Source: Homalodisca vitripennis (lineage: Eukaryota > Arthropoda > Insecta > Hemiptera > Cicadellidae). Taken from it: 64,000 nt of DNA. The stretch spans positions 55,145,001 through 55,209,000 of the forward strand of contig NC_060208.1 of NCBI RefSeq assembly GCF_021130785.1, read 5' to 3'. Below are positions 37,618 to 51,295 of the stretch, piece by piece. The notes below the pieces were generated by a model that was given only the letters and a program-made list of their open reading frames with translations, did not search any database and was not told the DNA's origin. The translations under genes were made by a program, and so were the position numbers. Each line of letters opens with the position of its first letter. The first letter of the stretch is position 1.

Positions 37618-38202
37618 ATTGTAAGTAATTGTATATTTTATTGTTTCTTTACCGCATTTCGTTCTGACAACATCCATGATATGAAGACAGATTTATACTA
37701 AAACAATTTGCTGGAACTAAATTTAAATCATGTCCGAGTATTAAAATGCGCGTATTTTATTAACAATCAGTATAGAGAAATCTTTTCCACTGAGACTCAC
37801 AAAATAATACAATTCTGTTTTTGTATTATCGGCAGCATACACGAAATCAAACTGGCAAAGAAGAGGAACTTTGAGAAAGAACTATCTGACACAGCCCCTC
37901 AACTCTAGCACCCGAGACTCGGAACTACCAGTTTTCGCTCAAAAGCGATCGTGTAAGATGCAATGACGATATATTGGTGTATTAGAGTAGAAACTGAATT
38001 TTCTGGTCAGAGAAAAATTCAAATACTGGTTAACGCTGAAATCTTATGTTATACAACACAAACCACTACGCGCTCGAAACTCTAAAACTACCGTTTCTAT
38101 AACAATTTGTATTTACTGCATCCCTAATCGGTATCGAATAATTCCTTTCTGGATATGTGTCACAGTCCATTTACTATTAGATAAACCCGCCGCTACGGTG
38201 TC

Positions 38203-38275
38203 GTATACAAGGCGAGTACTCTGTGGTGTGATACTTTGGAGAGGACATATCCGGATTCGAGTCCTAGCAGATCTA
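38203..38275 (+). mobile_element. tRNA-derived SINE fragment, second
   Basis: CTCTGTGGTGTGATAC resembles the box A region and ATCCGGATTCGAGTCC the box B region of the 18.6-kb SINE, in plus orientation. The anticodon arm is not recognisable. Probably an older or related SINE copy. Confidence 0.5.
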
Positions 38276-41200
38276 ATAACTGTTGTTAATCAATACGTGT
38301 CAAACATTCAATATACAACGTATAATTCGACATTATAGACGTCATGTCGCTTGACAATGAAATTGCAATATTTCTAGTCCATAGCTCATTTCATTCTCGA
38401 AATATTCTGCGGACACAGATATAGACAAACAATCATATACAAATACATTTTCCAGCCCCCAGATAGACGGAGGGGACACTTAAATATTCTACAGATAAAA
38501 TTATTCTCGAGATATTGTGTGGATAGTTAGGTTACACAAACGCTCAGCCAAATCCAATGGCTGAAAATGTAACATTATGAAACATGTTGCTTATGTCGAA
38601 ATTAAATTAGGCTACATGCAAACTTTTAAGTCTACATCGAATTTGATCTTGATACATCTGCCATATGAGACACTAAACTCTTTAACGTTTTAGCTAACGT
38701 AAAAGTTTTATATTTTCTAATAATTTAATACAAAATATATCTTTAAATATTTTTACATTTCATATATTACAATGAGCACTGACTTCTAAATGTTTATTTA
38801 ATAAATATTTATGCATTTTCATTAACGACATTCGTATTAGTTTCTATAATTTGGTCAGTATCATTTTTACTACAATCTTGTATTTCCGAAATAATTATTT
38901 CATTTTCATGGTCATTATATTCTAAAAATTAAATTAAGGTTTATAATGACTGAAATAAGAAATAAAAACTTGTCTTGTTGTAGTTATGTTATTTATCGGT
39001 TTACATTGTTACATTTAATTTATATTTTAAGAAGTCACTGGTTTTGACGTTTCTTTAGCAAAATTTGTATTAAAATCTGTTTTACGTAATTTATGTTTTA
39101 AGTGAATGTAAGGTAAGGTCCAATGTAACTGACTAAAGGCTATAATTATACCCAGCTGAAAGACTAATTTTGTTGCAAGATTAAATTACGCTACGGCTTT
39201 GTTAGCTAAAAAAGATCTAATTAATATATTTATATCTCGTCGGGACGAAACTAGTAGTGAACTTGAATAGGAATTCATATTAATCGTGCTGATATTCAAT
39301 TTTAGAATCCTATGAGCCTTAGATACTGCTATTAAACGATGCAGTGGTAATACATTTTACGTTGGATTCATAATAAATAAATTAGTAGTTCGTAGATTTA
39401 TTCAAACCCGTATTTTATCATATATTGTAACGTTATAAGAAATAGAATAGTCACTTCTGACGGTCAAACAAGAAAGTAAGTCGTATAACCAGACAGCGAA
39501 AATCATTGAACTTGAACTTCCAAACAGAGTTGGGACAAGGTGGGTGGGAGCGATGCAGCCAAGGCCCGGATGTCTGCATTACGAGAGCTTATGTTAAACC
39601 TGTGTTTCAGAAGTCGGTTTAATCCGAGCTCCCTGTATTGCTTAACATTTTAACCGAGAACTTGTTTCATTTAAATAATTTTACCATCAACAAATACAAA
39701 GTGCAGCTCCACAATCCAAAACTGCATCACTATCGTTCGAAAAATTATTGAGTTATTAATCTATATTTTTTTTCCAAATTGATGACATGCTGATAAAATC
39801 GCGATCTATAATTTAGTTTATATACTACCCAATATTATTAGAAACACCCCATCGCATATTCCACCAGGTATAATTTCATAGCTAACAAATACGTCTGAAC
39901 GTGTTTAACACTTTTGTGATCTAGTTCACGAGTAGGCTATATTACAAGGAAGACAAACCTATCTTAATACTAGCAGATACCCGCGACATCGCACTCAATT
40001 TAAAAAATCAAGGAAAATTGTCTTCTTAGTGAAAGCATCTACGATTGAATGTGATAGGATCCCAACATAGAACATAGTTGATATTTATTATTTCAATGTG
40101 CATGGTTAAGAGATTAAATTAAAAGAAAACTTTTTACTTCTTCGCGTTTTCCGTTGTATGGGCATTGATTTATGGTTGGAATCAATTACACTTCTGACAC
40201 AACTATCGACTACCCTAATGTCTCGACTAAGAAAATACAAACATACAAAGGTCTCAGAAACCTACTTCGGGCAAAAAGTGTCTACTTCCCGATCCGCAAA
40301 AAGTGAAATCAATCCGCATGAAAGTAAACCAAATCAACTATTAGTAATTTATAATTATTTAGAAAATCATTTCAATAAGATTGAATCTGGATTCCGAACA
40401 AAGCGATAATCGTCTAAGACAAATATGAAATAATACATATAAGAACCCCCCTCACACACACACACACCTGCAGCTCTCAAGAAGAACGTGTGAATAGGTT
40501 CCATTGTTATTGAGTGTGTGCGGCCCAGGCTCATTACACACTTGGTTAACTCGGCTCGTCAAAAGTGCTGCAAGTAATCGTCGCGGGCTTATTGTTCCTC
40601 CTACACCGAGCAGCTGCAATCTACCAGTTTATTGTGAACTAACCACAGTTTTCTATGTAAGTATAAAACTGTTACCATTGCATTAGTAATTTCTCATACA
40701 AACACACAACAATTAAATGGAAATATTAAACAGCAGGACGTACATACTTGTTACAAGGATTGAGAGAACCAAGATATAGTATGAATAGATTCCTTTTAAA
40801 TTAAATTATTAAACAAGTTAAAACATTATCTGTAAATAGGCAACTATAAACAAGTGGGAAAAACATATTTTAAATTAATGTGAACTGTTTTATTTTATTT
40901 TCAAAATTTATATTTAAATAACGAAAAAATAATTATAATTGAAAATTAGATAGATAATTTAAAATATTACTATTAAAATCAACAATCCAAAATTTAGGGA
41001 TGAATTCCTTCCATGCCAGTTTAACAATGAATAACATTCTAGCTAGGTTTAGTGACCGGACAGGCCTACACCCTCGCCTAATCGATATTTCTGTCAGTCT
41101 TTGACTTGGATCACGTTTCCTTCGTTGTTAACACAACATGTTGCGAGCATTTTTCAACACACAGTTCATAGTTTTATTAATTTAAAAAATCGAAACCTAA

Positions 41201-42065
41201 TAAATAGGTAGGTAGCAAATTGTACTAATGAAAGAGGCGTAGCTTTCGCTCCATTTTTACTGATGTATTAAATGACAAATTAAGGTGAAATGTGTTAAGG
41301 TTATAAAGAAAAATATACATGAAATGATTTCTATATCTCAAGTTCTGCACTTGAGTCCAGTGAGTCTCGACGACACAAAGAAACACGAGCAGCAGTCGCT
41401 GAAGCTGAAGCACTCTCGAGGGAACGAGGTTACAGACAGAAGCTACTGAAGAGTGCAGCACTGTCGTATATAATTAGTGTGCATGCTTTCATCTTCCTTC
41501 TACTTACTCTCCTATTACTACTTCACTTGTGCCGTACTTACATTTTCTTCCTTGTATTCGCAAGGTGTGTATATTGCTGAGCTAATTATTACACCAATAT
41601 CTGGCAAATGATGTGGGAATAGTCCTATATAAACTCCATAATGAATACAAATTTATTGGTGAATGCGAGAAACCCTCATTAATTAGCACTAAAAGTTATG
41701 ACCTTGAATGGTCTGTATTTTGAGGACGATTTAAATTATGTTGTCACAAATGAAAACTATTCAAATACGAGATAAACAATAATTAGAAGTACAGGATAAA
41801 ACGGAAGAGGCTTATAATGATTGGTTTACGATTACAGTTATATTACAATGCATTTTATGTATAATTTATAACATTGTGAGTCAAATTGTATAAATACAAA
41901 TACTTCATACTCGATATTCATGATACTGTCTGCAAAGTAAAATTACATAATTTACACAAAAACTCCTTCCTTGCCATGTTTATATACGTGAGCTGTAATT
42001 GATTTAAATACTAATCTGTACGACTCATAGAATAATTTTACCGAGCAATTATCTCTTTCTAAACA
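38276..42065. other. AT-rich non-coding stretch with one dispersed repeat
   Basis: Contains the second copy of the dispersed repeat (39530-39622) and a short CA run near 40453-40466. The open frames at 40158-40409 (83 residues, basic) and 41225-41461 (minus) have no recognisable motif and no convincing start or splice context. Either might be part of an unrecognised exon, but I cannot support it. Confidence 0.4.
39530..39622 (+). repeat. Dispersed repeat, copy 2
   Basis: Same orientation as 16464-16560, sharing GGTGGG-, GATGCAGC-, CCCGGATGTCTGCATTA- and the later AAACCTGTGTTTC-like block. It diverges on both sides. Confidence 0.6.
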
Positions 42066-42066
42066 G

Positions 42067-42884
42067 ACATTTGTTCGTGATCAGGGTAAATATATGAGTA
42101 CACATAAATGGCGCAACTATGTAAGTGTATCGTATTCATCATAAACCACACAGGTGGAAACAGACACTGTTTTAATAAAGATAATGAAAAGGCAAGCAGA
42201 CGGGACACTTCGTGATCAGGGTAAATATATGAGTACACATAAATGGCGCAACTATGTAAGTGTATCGTATTCATCATAAACCACACAGGTGGAAACAGAC
42301 ACTGTTTTAATAAAGATAATGAAAAGGCAAGCAGACGGGACACTTCGTGATCAGGGTAAATATATGAGTACACATAAATGGCGCAACTATGTAAGTGTAT
42401 CGTATTCATCATATACCACACAGGTGGAAACAGACACTGTTTTAATAAAGATAATGAAAAGGCAAGCAGACGGGACACTTCGTGATCAGGGTAAATATAT
42501 GAGTACACATAAATGGCGCAACTATGTAAGTGTATCGTATTCATCATAAACCACACAGGTGGAGACACTGTTTTAATAAAGATAATGAAAAGGCAAGCAG
42601 ACGGGACACTTCGTGATCAGGGTAAATATATGAGTACACATAAATGGCGCAACTATGTAAGTGTATCGTATTCATCATAAACCACACAGGTGGAAACAGA
42701 CACTGTTTTAATAAAGATAATGAAAAGGCAAGCAGACGGGACACTTCGTGATGAGGGTAAATATATGAGTACACATAAATGGCGCAACTATGTAAGTGTA
42801 TCGTATTCATCATAAACCACACAGGTGGAAACAGACACTGTTTTAATAAAGATAATGAAAAGGCAAGCAGACGGGACACGGTAG
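42067..42884. repeat. 135-bp minisatellite (six copies plus part of a seventh)
   Basis: CGTGATCAGGGTAAATATATG recurs at 42076, 42211, 42346, 42481, 42612 and 42747 (GATGAGG variant in the last). The period is 135 except for one 131-bp unit, which lacks 4 bases near 42563. Copies are nearly identical, so amplification is recent. Since 135 is 45 codons, the array is open on the minus strand (42059-42568, 42544-42969) and in one plus frame (42289-42549). The 4-bp loss breaks the minus frame. The minus-strand product would be a hydrophobic 45-residue repeat. No start context or family match supports a gene. Confidence 0.93.
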
Positions 42885-44660
42885 AAACAGCGTCTGTTTG
42901 TTTGGACAGCTTATATACGGCACCGAACACGCGGATACGCAAATGTTGTATGTTTACACATGTGAACACGCTCGTGTATTATCTCGAACTTGGCTTGCAT
43001 AGAACAGAACTTGGGTCACTTTGAGGCAAAATACTGTATAACATTACAATGGTTCGCAACGGCTGTGTTCTTTCTAAGGTTTGTCTTTTTATGAGTTAGT
43101 TTTTATCTTCTCTAACTCTTGTTCTTACATCAGTTATCGTGAAAATAGGCTATTCTAAAATTGTAGTTATTTTGAAATTTTTTATTTTGTAGAATTAAAT
43201 TAAGTTATAGTAAGAATAATTTTAATACCAAATGTAACACTACAGCTTAACCCGTTTAAAATTACGAGTGTTTTCAATGAAAAAAAAAAAACTTATAAAC
43301 AATGTTTGACAATATTACCTGACATATTTAAAAAATGTCTGAAGAGGAATGCGATTTTAAATAAATAAAATGATATAACGACCAAACCATTTATGTTTAG
43401 TTATATAAAAAATTTGTTTACAGTAAAATATGACGCGCAAAATAAATAAATATAATCTCACTTTTGGCTACACGTACTATTTTCAGGACAATCCAGTTAC
43501 AAGGTCACGTAACTCCCTTGTTCGAGAATTACCAGAGATACAGGTCAGGCTTGATTCAAACTTTGGAAAACTTCAAAAGGATGCTAGTGTTGAAAATAAA
43601 ATGTTGTACAGCAAAAACATTATATCTTAACATCAAGAATGTGTCCTAGAAATGTACTGCACTGATGCACGTATACACCCTGAATACGTAGCTACGCTGA
43701 CATATATCTCGCCGATAAGCCAAACAATCCGTTCTACGAGTAATTTGTTATTTCACAGTCACTTCATAACTTGGCAAATAAATGTCGAATTAAGAAAATT
43801 GGGACTCTCCTGTTCACAAGACTTTCACGAAGACGTGAACTGAATCCAAATTTAGCTTGGTGCCTCTTCGTCGATCCCGCGATTTGGCCCATAGAGATTA
43901 TAATTATGTAGTTACTGGTAAAGCTTAGTTGGACAGACATAAGACATTACTTTCACGTTTTCCCTGACATCAAGGGAGTATTCCGTTTGATCGCGTAGAA
44001 AAGAACATAATGAACCGAACCAACAATGATTTATACTCGTGCCTAGCAATCTGCTCAAGTGTTGTTATTCTGAGCCATCTCTACAACCAGCTACATACCA
44101 CCATCTACTGTGGCTCTTCTTGTGGCTAAAACACCCTGTACTCTGTGGTTCCCTGTGATTATTCCCATATGGAATCTGAGTTACAAATCCTAAAATCAAT
44201 CGTTATTACGTTCTCATTCGACTTAAAGGCTCATCATCGTATTGCATATTGCACACTAACAATGGTATCGACATTCACTCTCAATGTTAGTAACGGGAGA
44301 ATACACGATACTGAGACTCCATGTTCCCACGACTCGGTCTTGTGTCCCGAGCTGAAACGTTGGTTGGCAGTCGCTGCTTGCACTATTTCTGCCAGAAGTC
44401 GATGGCCCTCCCACCTGTCCGCTGCATCACTTACGTAACATTCACTCTCAATGTTTCTTCCCAGATCAAGCAAAGGTGCTTAAGAAACCGACTGTACGAT
44501 GTATTTCGTGATTTTATATGTAACATTTCCCGGATAAACACGGCGAACAAAAAACTACTTAAATGAAAATACATATCGTATTTACGAGATATTCGTTATG
44601 TATCGATGTGTAATTTTAATCTTGTATGAACTGGCGAGGATACATTGCGCGTAGTCTACA
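42885..44660. other. Non-coding stretch; unrecognised open frames
   Basis: Open frames at 43430-43630, 43652-43843 and 44145-44438 (plus) and 44234-44473 (minus) show no motif I know. An 18-bp direct repeat (ACATTCACTCTCAATGTT) occurs at 44271 and 44438. Composition between 44.25 and 44.47 kb is less AT-rich, so an exon cannot be excluded. Confidence 0.35.
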
Positions 44661-44665
44661 CCTGA

Positions 44666-45767
44666 TAGAGTGGTCCGCAGTTAGTATTGATTTGTAGCAA
44701 TCCGCTCTGTACATGATACACAATGTTCTGGTCAACTGTCTACTGGTGTACAAGCAACAAATCAATACAATATAATCTGTACTCACCACAATGTCGTGTA
44801 AATGTTGTTCGCTGAGTGCCAATGCCGATGTTTGTGCTCTTTGGTTCATCACCCGTACAAACATACTGATACCACTGAAGAACTGATAACCTGTATCCGT
44901 CGTTTGGCGAAGAATTAGTTTTTTTAACTTTAATTTACATCACTATGGTATGTTCATTAGAAATACGATAGTCATACAAAAATAAAAATTTTATGAATTG
45001 ACTTGTATTTAACTTATTTATCAATTAAAACCATGTTATATAACAGATAGATAATGTAGTTGACTATATTATTAATGCTACGCAAGAGTTACTTTTACGA
45101 GTATACAGTTTACAGTCGCCGGTCTAAACACGACCTTGACTAAAATGCACTTGGCACAAAGGCCGTATTTTTGGCGGACGTCAAACCGAGCCATTGTAAA
45201 AACCGAAGTGTGCGAGTGCGACGTGAACGAACTGGAAGCGCGCCACGGCCCGGACACGAGCGGCCGCCAGCCAGATCTACACCTGACAAACATAGGCTAT
45301 TGTCAACAGTCAGTTCACAGAGCCCTTGCACTTGACCGTTACGTGTTTAAACCTGGATCTGGTAATCTCATCGTATTTTGATGTACACATATACAGTACT
45401 AAAAACTATTTTTTTTTTTTTGTTACAAATAAACTAATATAAAAACATTTTCATTGCTAACAATATTGATACTATGGAGGGGAAAGAAAATTTCGAATTG
45501 TCAGCAATAATCTTTATGGAAAAGAGTGAGTGAACAAGCATTTCGGCAAAAATCTGTTTAGAATTTAGTATAACAACAATTAAAAGTATACAAGTACATA
45601 ACGTTACAAAAAAACACCATATTTTAAAACTACCATAACAGCTGTTATTAATTAACAACTTGAACTCGAAATTCGTTGACCTCACATGTCACAAAATCAG
45701 GTAGAAACACAGATGTATCACATAGGGGCGAACTACTATAAATCAACGCTTACTGCGGACCACTCTA
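44666..45767. mobile_element. 1.1-kb non-autonomous DNA transposon with 32-bp terminal inverted repeats
   Basis: The left end TAGAGTGGTCCGCAGT (44666) continues to a 32-base terminus. It matches the reverse complement of 45736-45767 at 28 of 32 positions. Both ends are flanked outside by TGA (44663-44665 and 45768-45770), a possible 3-bp target duplication; a TA duplication inside the ends is the alternative. The interior has a GC-richer segment (about 45130-45330) with overlapping open frames on both strands but no recognisable transposase. Superfamily undetermined: TGA suggests Harbinger-like and TA suggests Tc1/mariner-like. Confidence 0.7.
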
Positions 45768-46314
45768 TGAGGTCAGGTCGTGTCAGTTCACCTTACAATG
45801 TTAACTGTTACAACAACATTAAAATATTAATTAATTAAAAATATATTACACTTGGTTAAGCTTTAAATAGTATATAATACATTTCGACAGTTCAACCTTT
45901 TCAGAATATTAGGTGAACCCATATTTGGTTGGGGGAGTAGGGGGGGGGGGGGCGTTTTGGTCATTACTATCCAGACTCTATTTTAAATATTTTATTAAAT
46001 ATTACGTGAATTATTTAGTATTTATCTTTATTATTATTATTTATGCAATCCAGTCCAAAATACCACACTTTTAATTCTCGGGTCGCTTATTTGTAAAAGT
46101 ATTAATATCGGTTTCTAGAGGTCATATATTAGAGAATCCGTAAAATAAACCTAACCACATTTTTATCACGTTTCTGCACCATTAACAGCATGTGTATAAA
46201 ATATCCAATCGTTATTTATTTAGAAGATACTATATGCGACTTGACCATACTTAATATTTAAAAACTATTTAGTATGTCTTGTTTAATACGAGTTTCATTT
46301 GATGTTCCAACACA

Positions 46315-46361
<47 letters not shown>

Positions 46362-48792
46362 AGTTATATAACAAAAATATGGATTTCATGTGAAAGTATC
46401 TTTGATTTTCCAAATCTGCTAACCTACGTGTAGTACATTTTATTTATTTATACATAAACGGATGAAATAAATGTTTTATTAGTATTTAAAATTTAGAATA
46501 CTAAGTAATATCTTTGTTATTATATTTGATAAAGTGGCATTATTTAATAAGGAAAGGACGAAATAATTTTGGTTGAATATACCAGTGTCCTAAATGTGTA
46601 ACGCATCTTTTCAAGTAAAAATTATATAAAATACAATTATGGTCCAAATGTTTTATTTTTGTCAAAGGAATATTTAAAAACATTATCTTATTTGCAAATA
46701 ATATTATTTATTTCAAGAACAAGAATTATTCGTTAAGTTCTTGCACGTTTATTTTCAACGCAGAGAGTGTTATAATCACCACATACTACTTCGTAAGCGA
46801 GGGTCTAAAATTAGCGTGTTACAGACATGTAATTACTGCAATCAACTTCCAATAGAAACATTATTGACTTGTGACCACACACTATACTGAAATATAGCAT
46901 TCACAAAAAGGCAATTATTACCAAAGACAATTATTACCGATCTTGATTAAAATTTGCCTCGCATAGCAAAAGCCTTTTTCATCCTCTCTTATTAAACAGA
47001 AATAAACACTAACAATTGAAAACTTATAATGTTCCATTGCTAATCGTTATTGACGAGAAGCAATCCATTAACACGAGTTTACTAGTCTTCTGATGTGTCT
47101 GTGATAGCAGTTATCAGCTGGCCTTGGCCGGCCCAAGCGCTGGCACAATTACACTATTAACTTCTGCACTTTAAGTCAGTGACTTAAAATACAGTTATTG
47201 TGCTTTAGTATACATATAAAACAATATTCTTTCTGAATGTTATTTCAAAATGTCAAAAACAAGGTGTTATTATTTAGTACTCAAGTTAAAGTGAAATTAA
47301 ATTTTATTTAAATTAAAAATTAAACCTGTCTAGTTGTAATATAATAATACATTTATTACAACTAAAAAATAAGCTTTAAAGTTATTTTAGAACATTAAAA
47401 TGTATTTTAAGGTGTCTGTGATTAACGATATCATATCATTACGGCAGAAGTAGATAAAATCAACTCGATGCTAATTTGGCGCCTTTCTGTTGTCTTTTTG
47501 ACAATTCACAAGTCCTTGTGTTACAAGCCTCAAAACTCATGGTAGCATTGATCTATGCAATGTATTACTGCAACTGTAAGTTCGACATCCTCTTGCTAAA
47601 CAACTGGACTCCTGATAGAACTTAATTCACTGTTGGCGGAGTCACGTGAAGTGTGAAGGTGTAAAGTGCATCTTTCGTACCTCTTCTGCCTGGGCCTACC
47701 AGTAAGAACGACATCGAAGGAATGTCTCCTAAAAATAAGAGAATCTTACCGTAGCTAGTACACTTTCTCTCCCTCTCTTCAATAGACATTTGCCTTATGT
47801 CTCGAAGGCTTATGATAAAAAACACGAAATAAAACATTATACATTTTCTATTGTTTAAAGTAAAACTTTTTCAGAACTGAATAAATATACAGAATATTCA
47901 TCACTACCACATCAAAAATTTCTTGGTACAACCTTTTAATACAAATTACCATAATTATTTCTTTGGTTATTTTTTTATTACGATGGTATATGCCAGGCAC
48001 TCATTTGTAAAAAAAAACGAGAATATTGGGTGAGATATAAGCACCGCAGTATAGATATACGGCCATAGAAGTTACTCAGACTCACGTCTCGCTGGTCAGA
48101 AGTGGAACACCTTCCTTACAGAGCGCACCTCACTGTTCAGGTTTGGAATCGTTTCACAAGTATAATTCATGCTCACATATTTTCTGTTCAGTGAAGCCAA
48201 AACTAAGTAACTTCAAGCCGGCCATAGGAATATTAGGAAATAAGACAAATTACTTCCCTTGAGCTACAGGCGTAAATGTAGCATCAACACACGATAACAA
48301 TACAACAAGCATGAGATTCAATAAGTAAAATACTGACTAATTGACAACACATTATGTGACGAGCGGAAATGCGAGTAACTAATGTTGACAGCAGAGCATC
48401 GACTCAACGATAAGATGCAAACATCCGTGGCGTATTCATCGCATTTCGCCACTCGCTCAAGTGGATACTCGTCAATGGTATTAGATACAACTACTCCATT
48501 GACGCCTCATTATCTTAATCGTCTTTATCTAGCATACGATAAAGCTCAACCAGAATGTAATTACTTCGCCAATTATCTGAAATCAACTCCATTCAAATTT
48601 AAAATACTGTTATGAAAAGTGGTATTTTATTTCTTTTCAAATGAATCACTAATACGTTTTCTAAAACCTGTAATAAAACCTATTATGAAATGAAATCGAA
48701 CAAATTCACCAACTCTTTCCGAAGCAAGGATTACTGTAATTTACACATAACACTTTAAAACATAACACTGTGAATGTGGCTACTTAAACCTC
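45768..48792. other. AT-rich non-coding stretch
   Basis: Includes a G-run at 45940-45952 and a TA tract at 46317-46361. No open frame carries a recognisable motif; 47622-47837 (minus) and 48382-48615 (plus) are left uncalled. Confidence 0.4.
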
Positions 48793-48918
48793 CGTATAAA
48801 TGTAGGTAAATACAGTAAGCTGTTCACTGCCCACAATAACAGGAATAGCCTTCAACAGGCGACAATAATAGCTGAACTTGGCCGAGGCGTGCGGCTCCAA
48901 CACTCGCTAGCCCCGTTA
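48793..48918 (+). repeat. Direct repeat flanking the gag pseudogene, copy 1
   Basis: Shares GTAAATACAG, GAGCTGTTCACTGCCCACAATAACAGG-type sequence, CAACAGGCGACAATAATAGCTGAACTTGGCC and CCAACACTCGCTAGCC with 51296-51412. This copy has an extra GAGGCGTGCGGCTC and lacks a 9-base insert present in the other. Confidence 0.8.
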
Positions 48919-49545
48919 CTTTTTTTAAGGATTTGACACACTCTGATAATGGCAGTGTCGAATTCCAACAAACTATCAATTACTGTATAAGTAGATAAGA
49001 AAACACCATAGTACAAGAAATAAAATAGTATAGTATAATAATAACAACAACAACAATAATAGTAATAAAAATATATAACAACAACAATAATAGTAATAAA
49101 AATAGATAACAACAACAATAATAGTAATAAAAATAGATAACAACAAAAATAAATAATAAGTATTAAGGACAATTAACAACGATCGTAGACTAGAGTGGGC
49201 TGAATAAGGGTCCACTATTAGAAACACGTAACTTTATAACTACAATTTGTTTTATAGAACTGAACACGTATTAAAATCTATTGTTAATTAATCTTTATCA
49301 TAATCTAAATTTAAAATATCATATCCTTTTGATTGAGTTGTGCGTGAGAGGGTAGCTTAGTGTCTTGATTACGCCTATTTTATTGATAGTAATTTTGATT
49401 CTTCTACAAGACTTCTCAACCATTTGCATTTCATTGACCCAACATTGTAAATTTTGTATGCTTTTAGTAAAGTCAATTCATTGTAATCTGTTTTCTTTGT
49501 TTATTTACAGGGCGGAAGGCGCCTTGCAAAGTTTGGAATTCCGTC
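48919..49545. other. AT-rich spacer with imperfect ~34-bp AAT/AAC-rich tandem repeat
   Basis: At 49036-49158 a unit with AACAACAACAATAATAGTAATAAAAATA repeats about four times. Open minus-strand frames here are Tyr/Leu/Ile-rich artefacts. Confidence 0.7.
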
Positions 49546-49559
49546 TATATTTGAGTCCT

Positions 49560-51040
49560 CAACTGTTCTCGTCACAAAGAGCCACCTGAGAAGATCTAGA
49601 TGAAGATGGCTTCGAATTCTTTATTGGTACTTAAAATCTATTATCTGCTTTTGTCTGAATATTCTTCTTCAATTTATCTTCAGAAAACAAAGCAGGTTTT
49701 TTTGTTGTTGCATAAGTTTTGCTCTGAATTTTTGATGCTGCGGAAGTTTTATGAAGCTGAGTATTTGTTTTTGATAGTGGACGTCTGCACTTAATGGTTA
49801 TAGCTAGCGAAAGGTGACGATACATTTTTACTGTCCCGTAAGCGAAATTGACCAATGCCCATTTACCAAAGCTCAGGGTCATACCTACCCTTCAAGGTGC
49901 ATTGAGCAGGTAGGATAGGTGCCAACGCGGCTTCAGAGTAGGACTCGCCTTTTTTAGGAGTTGGGGCTACCATCCTCTTGTACTCTTTTCGAGCTTCGTT
50001 GAATGGCAATTTGTCGAATGTCATTATTTTTTAAAATCTTCTTTTCTTCCAAATAGATTCTACACTCTCTTGATACGCTGGGTGTTTCCCCTTGCGATTT
50101 ACGCATCTGAAATCTCTAATGCATTGTTGTTCTTCTTGGTGACCTTCGACTCCACATCTGGACACGTTTCTGGATTCGAATAAGAATTACTGGAGTGCCC
50201 GAGTCGCTAACAACGAACTCACCTCTGAGGGTTTTAAGTAGGGCTGCTCGGAAGGTGATAAGTAGCCAGCTTTGGTTGTATGTGAGAGTTGAGGCTTTGC
50301 ACATCTCAGTACCAGCTCAGGGGTGCATATATTACTCACTTTTCTGTCCGAACAATTCTGACAACGTCTGTTACGTAGAGTCCTGGAACTCCTCCTTAAT
50401 TTCGTCTTCACTGCGTGCCATTAGGTCACGACAGAAGATCATACCACCTTTGGATGAGTTTAGTGAAGAGTGATTTAGCTGAACGATTTGTGCCTGATCA
50501 TAAAAGCTGTATTTTTTTAGGAAATGTTTAACATGGATGCAATTTGCAGCTTCCACCAAGACAGTTCCATTCCTCAGCTCTCTTACTAATTCAGGTTGAC
50601 CCCCCGAGGAATGTGCTAACCTTGGACAGGGAATTGCCATCTTCCTTATGGTTCACTATCAGAAATGGTTAGAACAAGAGTATTCTTTGTTTCGTTTCGC
50701 ATTTCTTCTACTCCCCCCTGCTTTGCTTCAAGCTGACTTTCTGAATCGGATAACTGGTGCTTTTTCTCTGAATACTGTGACTGTCCTAAGAATGGTGTGG
50801 TGATTGAGGTATCCATAGAGGTGATGTCACAAGTATATCGTAAGCAAGGGGCGAGCCAAGACAAAAAGAACGGACATGCCCTCGGGTGACTGCCCGTTAG
50901 ACCGAGCCAGGTATTCTCGCACGGCTCGGGGTCGCACAACCCTGCCAGGCTGTAACAGTAACAATCCGACGCCTCTGATCACCGAAGTGGCTGGCCTCTG
51001 AACAAGCACGTGACTTACACTTCGGCAGAGCAAGCTCACA
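49560..51040 (-). pseudogene. Jockey-type non-LTR retrotransposon ORF1 (gag) remnant
   Basis: Minus-strand fragments in order: an N-terminal acidic/Ser-rich region (TTPFLGQSQYSEKKHQLSD at about 50770-50830), then LVRELRNGTVLVEAANCIHVKHF (about 50520-50590), HSSLNSSKGGMIFCRDL with DEIKEEFQD (about 50375-50470), a degenerate Cys-containing segment (about 50130-50180) where zinc knuckles would lie, KIYLEEKKI (about 50040-50065), and a low-complexity Thr/Lys/Ser tail (about 49640-49760). This order is that of ORF1 proteins of jockey-like LINEs, which bind RNA. Multiple frameshifts and stops inactivate it. The reverse transcriptase part is absent on the downstream side. Confidence 0.75.
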
Positions 51041-51295
51041 TCAGCTCTCACCAATACCAGCGTACCATGTACTGGAACAGTCGATCAAGACTACAAAGGA
51101 ATGAATAGGAGGAAAGACTACTGGCAGTTACGGTGTCGGAAATAGAAGAGGGTAGCCAAGGTTGACCAGAAAGATAAAAAAATAGTGGAATATCATTTGG
51201 AAATAAAGTAGAATGAAGATATAAATTAGGAGACATGTCACAGGTAATTATATACTCAGCTCGGGTAGCCCGGATACTTTAACCGCCATGATGTT

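Noticed and set aside
44145..44473. Host exon candidate in a less AT-rich patch
   Set aside because: No splice-site pair, family motif or consistent frame could be defended on either strand.
48852..49227. Tyr/Leu/Ile-rich minus-strand membrane-like proteins
   Set aside because: They come from the AAT/AAC-rich tandem repeat; composition alone explains the hydrophobicity.
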